A stretch of DNA of 64,000 bases from Methylorubrum rhodinum (GTDB lineage: Bacteria; Pseudomonadota; Alphaproteobacteria; Rhizobiales; Beijerinckiaceae). Shown here piece after piece: positions 16,908 to 24,166 of the stretch; positions within the stretch are counted from its first letter, which is position 1, and every line of letters starts with the position of its first letter. Where the stretch lies: NCBI RefSeq assembly GCF_014199935.1, contig NZ_JACHOP010000023.1, positions 25,482 to 89,481 on the forward strand. Direction: 5' to 3'. Under the pieces are notes generated by a model. It did not search any database and was not told where the DNA came from. It saw nothing but the letters and a program-made list of their open reading frames with translations. The position numbers were made by a program, and so were the translations under genes.

Positions 16908-17681
16908 ATGCCCAGAGGCGAGATCACCGGTTACATCGACGTCGCGCAGGTCACGCTCTACGCGTTCTGGCTCTTCTTCGCGGGGCTGGTGTTCTACCTG
17001 CGCCGCGAGGATCGCCGCGAGGGCTACCCCCTCGAGAACGAGGCGGCGGGCCGCCTCAAGGCCTACGATCCCATCCTGCTGCCGACGCCGAAGGCGTTCC
17101 GGCTGTCGAGCGGCCACACCATGTACGCGCCGCGGGCCGACGTCGCCTACGAGACCGGCATCCCGGCCGCCAAGCGCGAGCCCTGGCCCGGCGCCCCGTA
17201 TGACCGGACCGAGTCCTCGCTCCAGGCGGGCGTCGGTCCCGGCTCCTGGGTGTCGCGCCACGACGAGCACGACCGCACCTGGGACGGCCAATACCGCATC
17301 GTGCCGCTGCGGGTCGCCGACACCTTCGTGGTCCACGAGGCGGGCCCGAACCCGATCGGCATGTCGGTGCTCGGCGCAGACCGCAACGTCGCCGGCACGG
17401 TCGCCGATCTCTGGGTCGACCGCGGCGAGTCGATGGTGCGCTACTACGAGGTCGAACTCGGCGCGGGCGGGCGCCGGGTGCTGATGCCGGCGACCATCTG
17501 CTCCACCAGCCTCTTCACCAAGACGGTCACGACCGAGGCGCTGCTGGCGTCGCAATTCGCCGACATTCCGGGCACGAAGGATCCGGATTCCGTGACGTTG
17601 CTCGAAGAGGAGCGGATCATGGCCTATTTCGGCGCCGGCACGCTCTACGCCACCCCCGCCCGCGCGGAGCCGCTGCTGTGA
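16908..17681 (+). CDS. puhA: Photosynthetic reaction centre H subunit
   Basis: PuhA (RC-H) caps the L-M core and helps proton delivery to QB. The 257-residue sequence has a short periplasmic N-terminus, a single membrane helix (about 12-31), and the RREDRREGYPLE turn that follows the helix in RC-H proteins. A large cytoplasmic PRC-barrel-type domain follows. Length agrees with known RC-H (about 250-260). A strong ribosome site (GGGAGGAGAG) lies just upstream of ATG at 16908. The stop overlaps the puhB start. The partner L and M genes (puf operon) are not in this window. Confidence 0.97.
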   Translation: MPRGEITGYIDVAQVTLYAFWLFFAGLVFYLRREDRREGYPLENEAAGRLKAYDPILLPTPKAFRLSSGHTMYAPRADVAYETGIPAAKREPWPGAPYDRTESSLQAGVGPGSWVSRHDEHDRTWDGQYRIVPLRVADTFVVHEAGPNPIGMSVLGADRNVAGTVADLWVDRGESMVRYYEVELGAGGRRVLMPATICSTSLFTKTVTTEALLASQFADIPGTKDPDSVTLLEEERIMAYFGAGTLYATPARAEPLL

Positions 17682-18346
17682 GCGAGTCGGAATTCCTCCC
17701 CGAGGGCACCCTGCGCGGGATGCCCGGCCCCCTGCCCGCGGGCGAGCGGATCCTGTGGCGCGGCGCGCCGACCTGGCGCGGCGTGCTGGTTCAGGTCTTC
17801 CATCTCCGGCCGGTGGTGGCGTGGTTCGCCGGCACCGCGACCCTGTTCGGCGTCGCCGCCGCGGCACAGGGCGGGGCGGTGAGCGCGCTCGGCGTCGTCG
17901 CCCCGACGCTGCTGATCGGTGCGGGCGGCATCGCGCTGCTGACCCTGCTGGCGTGGCTCGTCCACCGCACCACCGTCTACACCATCACCGACCGGCGGGT
18001 GGTCATGCATGTCGGCATCGCCCTGCCGATCACGCTCAACCTGCCCCACGCGCGCACCGAGGGGGCGGGCCTGCACCTGTTCCCGGACGGCAGCGGCGAC
18101 ATCCCCCTGCAACTGCCGCCGGGGGAGCGGATCGCCTACCTGCATCTCTGGCCCCACGCCCGGCCCTGGCGCGTGAGCCGCCCCGAGCCGATGCTGCGCT
18201 CGGTGCCCGAGGCCCGCGCGGTGGCCGAGTTGCTCGTCGGCGCGCTCGCCACGCAGGGACCGCGCGTCGTGGAAGGTGTGGCGACCGCGCCGGCCGAGCG
18301 TCCGCGTGCCGCGCCGCGGCCGGGCCGCCTCGCCGCCGCCGGCTGA
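17678..18346 (+). CDS. puhB: PuhB, photosynthetic complex assembly protein
   Basis: PuhB is a membrane protein that assists reaction-centre assembly in Rhodobacter (ORF214). The 222-residue protein shows two to three hydrophobic segments (about 47-64 and 70-95), flanked by a PH-like region with TTVYTITDRRVVMHVGIALP (about 104-123), the mark of the bacterial PH-domain proteins to which PuhB belongs. The start overlaps the puhA stop. The final 35 residues are Ala/Pro/Arg-rich and probably disordered. Confidence 0.92.
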   Translation: MSESEFLPEGTLRGMPGPLPAGERILWRGAPTWRGVLVQVFHLRPVVAWFAGTATLFGVAAAAQGGAVSALGVVAPTLLIGAGGIALLTLLAWLVHRTTVYTITDRRVVMHVGIALPITLNLPHARTEGAGLHLFPDGSGDIPLQLPPGERIAYLHLWPHARPWRVSRPEPMLRSVPEARAVAELLVGALATQGPRVVEGVATAPAERPRAAPRPGRLAAAG

Positions 18347-18362
18347 CATCGAGGAGAGGCCG

Positions 18363-18848
18363 ATGCCGATCGAACTCCCTGCCCGCCGTCCGTCGAGCCC
18401 GCCGCCGCCGCGCCGCTCGCCCCAGTCGTTCGCCGTCCTCGGCATCGGCGCGCTGCTCGGGGTGGTGATGCTCTCGGTCTTCATCGGGCGCCAGCAGGGC
18501 GTCGGCCTCACCGAACTGCCTGCCGGCCGCCCGGTCGCGAGCCTCGGCTTTCGCGCCGAGGACCGGCCGGACGGCGCGGTCGAGCTGATGGGCGCCGAGG
18601 ACAACCGGCTCGTCGCCCGCATCAATCCGGGCGAGGGCGGCTTCGTGCGCGGCACGCTGCGGGGCCTCGCCCAGGCCCGCCAGCGCGAGGGGCTGGGGGC
18701 CGAGCAGCCGTTCACGCTCACACGATTCGACAACGGCACCCTGGCGTTGGAGGATGCGGCCACCGGGCGCCATGTCGCGCTGGAGGCTTTCGGCGCCACC
18801 AACGCCGCCGCCTTCGCCCGCCTCCTGCCCGGCAACGAAACGAAATAG
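18363..18848 (+). CDS. puhC: PuhC, photosynthetic complex assembly protein
   Basis: PuhC (ORF162b in Rhodobacter) is a single-span inner-membrane protein that helps organise the RC-LH1 core. The 161-residue product has a Pro-rich cytoplasmic N-terminus, one membrane segment (about 22-42, FAVLGIGALLGVVMLSVF), and a periplasmic domain with the family pattern of a short repeat-like beta-rich region ending LEAFGATNAAAFARLL. A clear GAGGAGAGG ribosome site precedes ATG 18363. It sits at the expected place between puhB and bciE/acsF. Confidence 0.9.
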   Translation: MPIELPARRPSSPPPPRRSPQSFAVLGIGALLGVVMLSVFIGRQQGVGLTELPAGRPVASLGFRAEDRPDGAVELMGAEDNRLVARINPGEGGFVRGTLRGLAQARQREGLGAEQPFTLTRFDNGTLALEDAATGRHVALEAFGATNAAAFARLLPGNETK

Positions 18849-18861
18849 GGAGGGGCCGTCC

Positions 18862-19158
18862 ATGACATGGATCGGCAAGCGAATCGTCGAGGTGCCCTGC
18901 ACCGTCGAGATCGAGCAGACGCCCGAGAGCCTGCACGCCCACGTCACGCTCGATGCCGGCTTCGACATCGAGCCCGGCGACGAGGTGCAGGTCCACGACG
19001 CACCGACCGAGGTGCCCTACGGCGAGCGCCTCACCGTGCGCCGCACCGCCACCGTCACCCGCGCCGGAAAGCTGGAGCGGGCCTGGACCAAGCTGATCGC
19101 CCACTTGGAGCTGACCGAGCTCTACGAGGTGAGCTTTTCCGAACGGAGGACGCTGTGA
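18862..19158 (+). CDS. bciE: BciE-like accessory subunit of the oxygen-dependent Mg-protoporphyrin ester cyclase
   Basis: A 98-residue soluble protein with no signal peptide and no cofactor motif. It lies immediately upstream of acsF and its stop overlaps the acsF GTG start (GTGA). In Rhodobacter, the small protein encoded just upstream of acsF, BciE, is required for AcsF activity; it defines the alphaproteobacterial class of oxygen-dependent cyclase. Identity here rests on size, position and coupling rather than on a recognised motif; the stretch HAHVTLDAGFDIEPGDEVQV is beta-rich. If it is not BciE, it would be an unnamed conserved protein of this cluster. Confidence 0.75.
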   Translation: MTWIGKRIVEVPCTVEIEQTPESLHAHVTLDAGFDIEPGDEVQVHDAPTEVPYGERLTVRRTATVTRAGKLERAWTKLIAHLELTELYEVSFSERRTL

Positions 19159-20243
19159 ACGCCAATGTCCAGCCCCAGGCCGGGACCCCGCTCCCGCGCC
19201 ATCCGATCAACGAATCGACCAAGGCCGCCCAGGAGACGACCTTCCTCAGCCCCCGCTTCTACACGACCGACTTCGCGGAGCTCGACCGCACGAACGTCGA
19301 GCCGGTGCGCAAGGAATGGGACATCCTGATCGAGGAGCTGCGCTCCGACCCGAACAAGCGCCACTTCACCCGCAACGAAGAGTTCGATTGCGACCTGTCG
19401 CATCTCGATCCCGAATTGCGGAAGGAGTTCCTGGACTTCCTCGTCTCCTCAATCACCGCCGAGTTCTCGGGCTGCGTGCTCTATGCCGAGATGCGGAAGC
19501 GCGCCAAGAACAAGGACATCAAGGAGCTGTTCGGCTTCATGAGCCGCGACGAGGCGCGCCACGCCGGCTTCATCAACGACACGCTGAAGGACTTCGGCAT
19601 CGGCGTCGATTTGGGCTTTCTGACCAAGTCCAAGAAGTACACCTTCTTCAAGCCGAAGTTCATCTTCTACGCGACCTATCTGTCGGAGAAGATCGGCTAC
19701 GCCCGCTACATCACCATCTACCGCGAGTTGGAGCGCAACCCCGACCGGCGCATCCATCCGATCTTCAAGTGGTTCGAGAAGTGGTGCAACGACGAGTTCC
19801 GCCACGGCGAGGCCTTCGCGCTGCTGATGCGGGCCAACCCGAAGCTGACCTCGGGCGTCAACGTCTACTGGATCCGCTTCTTCCTGCTCGCCGTCTACGC
19901 GACGATGTACGTGCGCGACCATTGCCGCCCGGCCTTCCACAAGGCGCTCGGCGTCGATCCGAGCGAGTACGACTTCAAGGTGTTCCGCATCACCTCGGAG
20001 ATCTCGAAGCAGACCTTCCCGATCACACTCGACATCGACGATCCGCGCTTCAAGGCCGGGCTCGACCGGCTGCTCGACTGCGCCCGGAAGATCTCGGAGG
20101 CGAAGGCGCAAGGCGGCATCGCGGGCAAGCTGACGCACGGCATCCAGTCCCTGCGGGCGGCGGGCATCTTCGTCCGGCTCTACCTGCTGCCGGTCAAGGA
20201 GCACGCGATGCCCGCCGACATCCGCCTCCAACCGGTCTGGTAG
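19155..20243 (+). CDS. acsF: Mg-protoporphyrin IX monomethyl ester oxidative cyclase, aerobic (AcsF)
   Basis: AcsF is the diiron, oxygen-dependent cyclase that forms ring E, converting Mg-protoporphyrin monomethyl ester to divinyl-protochlorophyllide. The 362-residue protein carries the ferritin-like diiron ligands Glu103 (TAEFSGC), Glu133-x2-His136 (RDEARH) and a second carboxylate/His set in NDEFRHGEAFALL (about 213-225). The start is GTG at 19155, overlapping the preceding gene. No anaerobic cyclase gene (bchE) is seen here, fitting an aerobic anoxygenic phototroph. Confidence 0.97.
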   Translation: MNANVQPQAGTPLPRHPINESTKAAQETTFLSPRFYTTDFAELDRTNVEPVRKEWDILIEELRSDPNKRHFTRNEEFDCDLSHLDPELRKEFLDFLVSSITAEFSGCVLYAEMRKRAKNKDIKELFGFMSRDEARHAGFINDTLKDFGIGVDLGFLTKSKKYTFFKPKFIFYATYLSEKIGYARYITIYRELERNPDRRIHPIFKWFEKWCNDEFRHGEAFALLMRANPKLTSGVNVYWIRFFLLAVYATMYVRDHCRPAFHKALGVDPSEYDFKVFRITSEISKQTFPITLDIDDPRFKAGLDRLLDCARKISEAKAQGGIAGKLTHGIQSLRAAGIFVRLYLLPVKEHAMPADIRLQPVW

Positions 20244-20244
20244 C

Positions 20245-21054
20245 ATGGGGGACCTCGCCGCCCCGGCGTTCTTCGCCGTCCTGCTCTGGTGGGCCGCCAC
20301 CGGGCTGGTGCTGGTGCTCCAGCACCGGCCCCGGCAGCACCATGCCCGCCTGATGCTGGCGGCGAGCGTCGGGCTGGCGGGCGCCTTCTGGGCGATCCGG
20401 GCGAGCGCGGGCGATTCGTCGGAGGCCGGGGCCTATCTCGGCTTCAGCGCGGCCATCGCGGTCTGGGGCTGGCAGGAGATGAGCTACTACATGGGCTTCG
20501 TCTCCGGCCCGCGCCCGGCGGCCTGCGCGCCGTCGCTTCGGGGATTCGACCGTTTCCTGGCCGCGCTCGCCACCAGCCTGTGGCACGAATTCGCGATCCT
20601 GGCCGGGGGCTTGGCGATCCTCTGCCTCACCTGGGGGCAGGCGAATCGCATCGCTCTTTGGACCTACGCGCTGCTCACGCTGATGAACGCCTCGGCGCGG
20701 CTGAACCTCTTCCTCGGCGTGCGCAACCTGCATGCCGAGTTCCTGCCGGCGCATCTCGGCTACCTCGCCTGCTACCTGTCGCGGCGGCCGATGAACCCGC
20801 TCTTCCCGGTCTCGGTCACGCTCGGCACCGCGATCACCGCTTTGCTCGTCCAAGGCGCGCTCGCGCCGGAGGCGGCGGCCGGGACGGTCACCGGCCTCGC
20901 CCTACTCGCAACGCTTTCCGCGCTCGCCACCCTGGAGCACTGGTTCCTGATGCTGCCGCTGCCCTCGGCGGCGCTCTGGAACTGGAGCCTGCCGGGGCGG
21001 GCCGCACCGGTCGCCGCCGATGCCCCGGAGCGCGGCGCCACCCCACACGATTGA
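20245..21054 (+). CDS. puhE: PuhE, photosynthetic complex assembly protein (DUF3623)
   Basis: PuhE (ORF274 in Rhodobacter) is a polytopic membrane protein that modulates bacteriochlorophyll synthesis and complex assembly. The 269-residue product shows about seven hydrophobic segments and the family motifs WGWQEMSYYMGFVSGPR (about 74-90) and LTLMNASARLNLFLGVRNL. It starts 1 bp after the acsF stop codon and is followed by hemA after 44 bp. Function beyond assembly is not established for the family. Confidence 0.92.
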   Translation: MGDLAAPAFFAVLLWWAATGLVLVLQHRPRQHHARLMLAASVGLAGAFWAIRASAGDSSEAGAYLGFSAAIAVWGWQEMSYYMGFVSGPRPAACAPSLRGFDRFLAALATSLWHEFAILAGGLAILCLTWGQANRIALWTYALLTLMNASARLNLFLGVRNLHAEFLPAHLGYLACYLSRRPMNPLFPVSVTLGTAITALLVQGALAPEAAAGTVTGLALLATLSALATLEHWFLMLPLPSAALWNWSLPGRAAPVAADAPERGATPHD

Positions 21055-21098
21055 GTTTCCGAGCGGACGCCAGAGCCGCGGATATCGGGAGGACGGCC

Positions 21099-22316
21099 AT
21101 GGACTACGAAGCGTTCTTCGACCACGAGATCGCCGGCCTTCACCGGGAGGGCCGCTACCGGGTCTTCACCGATCTGGAGCGTCAGGCCGGCCGTTTCCCC
21201 TACGCCACCCACCACAGCCCCGCGGGCGAGCGCGAGGTGACGGTGTGGTGCTCCAACGACTATCTCGGCATGGGCCAGCACCCGACCGTGGTGCGCGCCA
21301 TGCACGAGGCGATCGAGCGCTGCGGTGCGGGCGCGGGCGGCACCCGCAACATCTCCGGCACCAACCACTACCACGTGCTCCTGGAGCAGGAACTGGCCGA
21401 CCTCCACGACAAGGAGGCGGCGCTGATCTTCTCCTCCGGCTACGTCTCAAACTGGGCGGCCCTTGGCACCCTCGGCTCGAAGCTGCCCGGCTGCGTGATC
21501 TTCTCCGACGAGGGCAACCACGCCTCGATGATCGAGGGCATCCGGTCCTCGCGCGCCGAGCGCCAGATCTTCCGCCACAACGATCCGGAGGACCTGGACC
21601 GCAAGCTCTCGCTGATCGAGCCCGGCCGGGCCAAGCTGATCGCCTTCGAGTCGGTCTATTCCATGGACGGCGACATCGCGCCGATCGACGAGATCTGCGA
21701 CGTGGCCGAGGCGCACGGCGCGCTGACCTATCTCGACGAGGTCCATGCGGTGGGCCTCTACGGCGCGCGCGGCGGCGGCATCTCGGAGCGGATGGGCCTC
21801 GCCCACCGACTCGACGTGATCGAGGGCACGCTGGGCAAGGCCTTCGCGGTGCATGGCGGCTACATCACCGGCTCGTCCCGCCTGTGCGATTTCGTCCGCA
21901 GCTTCGCCTCGGGCTTCATCTTCACCACCTCGCTCCCCCCCGCGGTCGCGGCCGGCGCGGCGGCGAGCATCCGCCATCTCAAGACGAGCGGCGTCGAGCG
22001 CGCCCGGCATCAGGAGCGGGTCGCGCGGGTGCGTCAGGCGCTCGATTCCGCCGGCATCCCGGTCCTGGCCAACCGCAGCCACATCGTGCCGGTGATGGTC
22101 TGCGACCCCGTGCTGTGCAAGGCGATCAGCGACAGCCTGCTCGACGAGTTCGGCATCTACGTGCAGCCGATCAATTACCCGACCGTGCCGCGCGGCACCG
22201 AGCGCCTGCGCATCACCCCCTCGCCGCTGCATTCCAACGCCGACATCGACCATCTCGTCGATGCCCTCAGCACGATCTGGCGCCGCATCGGCCTGCGCCG
22301 GCAGGCGGCGGAGTGA
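21099..22316 (+). CDS. hemA: 5-aminolevulinate synthase
   Basis: HemA condenses glycine and succinyl-CoA to 5-aminolevulinate (C4 or Shemin pathway), the entry into tetrapyrrole synthesis, using pyridoxal phosphate. The 405-residue protein contains the glycine-rich GAGAGGTRNISGTNHYH stretch (76-92), YLDEVHAVGLYG (211-222) and the PLP lysine Lys247 in EGTLGKAFAVHGGY. Length is that of bacterial ALAS. Its place at the end of the rightward photosynthesis operon ties precursor supply to pigment synthesis. The ATG at 21099 follows a GGGAGGA ribosome site. Confidence 0.97.
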   Translation: MDYEAFFDHEIAGLHREGRYRVFTDLERQAGRFPYATHHSPAGEREVTVWCSNDYLGMGQHPTVVRAMHEAIERCGAGAGGTRNISGTNHYHVLLEQELADLHDKEAALIFSSGYVSNWAALGTLGSKLPGCVIFSDEGNHASMIEGIRSSRAERQIFRHNDPEDLDRKLSLIEPGRAKLIAFESVYSMDGDIAPIDEICDVAEAHGALTYLDEVHAVGLYGARGGGISERMGLAHRLDVIEGTLGKAFAVHGGYITGSSRLCDFVRSFASGFIFTTSLPPAVAAGAAASIRHLKTSGVERARHQERVARVRQALDSAGIPVLANRSHIVPVMVCDPVLCKAISDSLLDEFGIYVQPINYPTVPRGTERLRITPSPLHSNADIDHLVDALSTIWRRIGLRRQAAE

Positions 22317-22461
22317 CGGTTCGGGTGTGCCGGCCGTGATCGCTCGGGGTGGCGCGACGACACGGTCGGCGGATCGGTGACGGCAGCCGAGCGTCGGGGC
22401 CGGTCGCACCGCGCGGCGGGACCGCTCTGCCGGACGCGATGACGGTTCGCGGCCCGCTCCC

Positions 22462-23379
22462 TCAGCTCAACGCCTCGCGAAACGCCTTCAGGTTCGCGCG
22501 CATCATCTCCAGATAGGTCGGTGCCGGGCCGTTCGGGCCGCTGAGTGCGTCGGAGAACAGGCGGGCGCCGACCTTGGCGCCGCTCTCGCGGGCGATCTGC
22601 TGCATCAGCCGGGGATCGGCGATGCTCTCCACGAACACCGCCGGCACCTTGTCCCGCCGGATCTGGCGGATGATGCGGGCGACGTCCTTCGGGCCGGCCT
22701 CGCTGTTGGTCGAGATGCCCTGCGGCGCCAGGAAGCGCAGGCCGTAGGCCGCCGCGTAGTAGCCGAAGGAATCGTGGGTCGTGATGATGCGCCGCTGTCC
22801 TTCGGGGATCGCCGCGAGCCCGGCCCGGATCTCGCCCTCCAGCGCGCCGAGCTTTTCGGTGTAGGCCGCCGCCCGCGCGGAATAGTCGGCGGCGTGGTCC
22901 GGGTCGGCCTTGGCCAGCGCGTCGCGGATGTTGGCCACGTAGGTCTTCACGTTGGCCACGCTCTGCCACGCATGCGGATCGGGATGGTCGCCCTCGCCGT
23001 GGCCGTGCCCGTGATCGTGGTCGTGATCCTCGCTGGCCGGGATCGTCTTGATGCCGGTGGAGGCCGTGACGATAGGGGCCTTGGTGCCCGAGGCGCGGAT
23101 CAGCCGCTCGAGCCAGCCCTCGAAGCCGAGGCCGTTGACGACGACGAGATCGGCCTCCGCCACCCGGCGGGCGTCGCCCGGCGCCGGGCTGTAGCCGTGG
23201 GCGTCGGCATCCGGCCCGACGAGGCTCGTCACCGTGACGCGGTCCCCGCCGACCTGCGCGACGAGGTCGGCCAGGATCGAGAAGGTCGCAACCGCCTTCA
23301 GCTTGACCTCGCCCGCCGCGGCGCCGAACGGCATGAGCGCCGCCAGCACGACCAGAACCCGCAACAGCGCCCGACGCAT
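22462..23379 (-). CDS. Zinc/manganese ABC transporter periplasmic binding protein (ZnuA-like)
   Basis: A 305-residue cluster A-I (ZnuA/TroA family) substrate-binding protein with a signal peptide (about 1-22). The metal-site residues expected for the family are visible: His61 (DAHGYSP), His136 (DPHAW), a His in TTHDSFGYY, and a late Asp. A His/Asp-rich loop (about 118-136) of the sort seen in Zn-specific members precedes HAW. The start at 23379 is chosen because the signal peptide begins there; the frame upstream lacks coding character. No permease or ATPase lies next to it, so it is an orphan binding protein in this window. A palindrome upstream suggests metal-responsive control. Confidence 0.9.
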   Translation of the reverse strand: MRRALLRVLVVLAALMPFGAAAGEVKLKAVATFSILADLVAQVGGDRVTVTSLVGPDADAHGYSPAPGDARRVAEADLVVVNGLGFEGWLERLIRASGTKAPIVTASTGIKTIPASEDHDHDHGHGHGEGDHPDPHAWQSVANVKTYVANIRDALAKADPDHAADYSARAAAYTEKLGALEGEIRAGLAAIPEGQRRIITTHDSFGYYAAAYGLRFLAPQGISTNSEAGPKDVARIIRQIRRDKVPAVFVESIADPRLMQQIARESGAKVGARLFSDALSGPNGPAPTYLEMMRANLKAFREALS

Positions 23380-23411
23380 CCCATACGCTCCCGACCTTCG
23401 ATGGGCTCCGC

Positions 23412-23426
23412 ATAATGTAACATTAT
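23412..23426. promoter_or_regulatory. Candidate Zur-type operator upstream of the znuA-like gene
   Basis: ATAATGTAACATTAT is a perfect inverted repeat (7-bp arms about one central base), 33 bp upstream of the znuA-like start. AT-rich palindromes of this type are the form of alphaproteobacterial Fur-family (Zur/Mur) operators. It stands out against the roughly 70 percent GC background. Zur is the best guess because the target is a zinc-type binding protein. Confidence 0.65.
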
Positions 23427-23563
23427 CACATCGCCAAGGGTGCGGGCCTACGATGCCACCCGAACATGGACAACCTGTCATGCGCCGGACACCCTGCGGT
23501 GAGGCGAGCTTGTCCATTCTCGTCGGGCTTCGGGGGAAGTGTCTTACGGGATGGAGGACATCC

Positions 23564-24079
23564 ATGCTGAATCGACGAATGATGGGCGCTGCCGCGCTCG
23601 GGCTGATCGGGATCGGCTCGGTCGCTCTCGTGGCTCAGGCCAACGAGCGGCCCGACCCGTTCGCCCGCGGCCATATGCACGGCCGCTGGAACGCGCTCTC
23701 CCCGGAGGATCGAGCCGCCTTCACCGATGCCCGCATCGCCGCGCTCCGCACCGGGCTGAAGCTCACCCCCGATCAGGAGAAGCTGTGGCCGCCGGTCGAG
23801 GCCGCGATCCGCGATCTCGCCAAGCAGCGCGACGCGCAGCGGGCGGCGAGGCGCGAGCGCGGGCGCATGGTCGACGACGCCCCCGGCGCGCTGCGCGGCA
23901 TGGCGGATGCGGCCAGTGCCCGCGGCGAGGCCCTGCGCAAGCTCGCCGACGCCACCACGCCGCTCTTCGCCACCCTGGACGACGGCCAGAAGCGCCGCGC
24001 CATGGTGCTCGCCCGGCCGCTGCGCCCCGGCGGCGAGGGCCGCGGCTGGCGCCACCGCCATGGCCCCGACCGTGAGTAA
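23564..24079 (+). CDS. LTXXQ-motif (Spy/CpxP-like) periplasmic protein
   Basis: A 171-residue protein with an N-terminal signal sequence (about 1-27) and a helical, charged mature part. It has the LKLTPDQEKLWPPVEAAIRDL segment (about 65-85) and a second LFATLDDGQKRRAMVL (about 142-157), matching the LTxxQ motifs of Spy/CpxP-related proteins. Such proteins act as periplasmic chaperones or envelope or metal-stress sensors. A terminal Arg/His/Gly-rich tail (RGWRHRHGPDRE) might bind metal. It is divergent from the znuA-like gene, and the shared 184-bp region holds the metal-type palindrome. Exact role is unknown. Confidence 0.75.
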   Translation: MLNRRMMGAAALGLIGIGSVALVAQANERPDPFARGHMHGRWNALSPEDRAAFTDARIAALRTGLKLTPDQEKLWPPVEAAIRDLAKQRDAQRAARRERGRMVDDAPGALRGMADAASARGEALRKLADATTPLFATLDDGQKRRAMVLARPLRPGGEGRGWRHRHGPDRE

Positions 24080-24166
24080 TCTCGACCGCGCTTGATCCGA
24101 GGCCGTTGCGGCGGCAAACACCCGCGGGGAGCCCTACCGCTCTCCGCGGAAAAGACACGGATAAAC

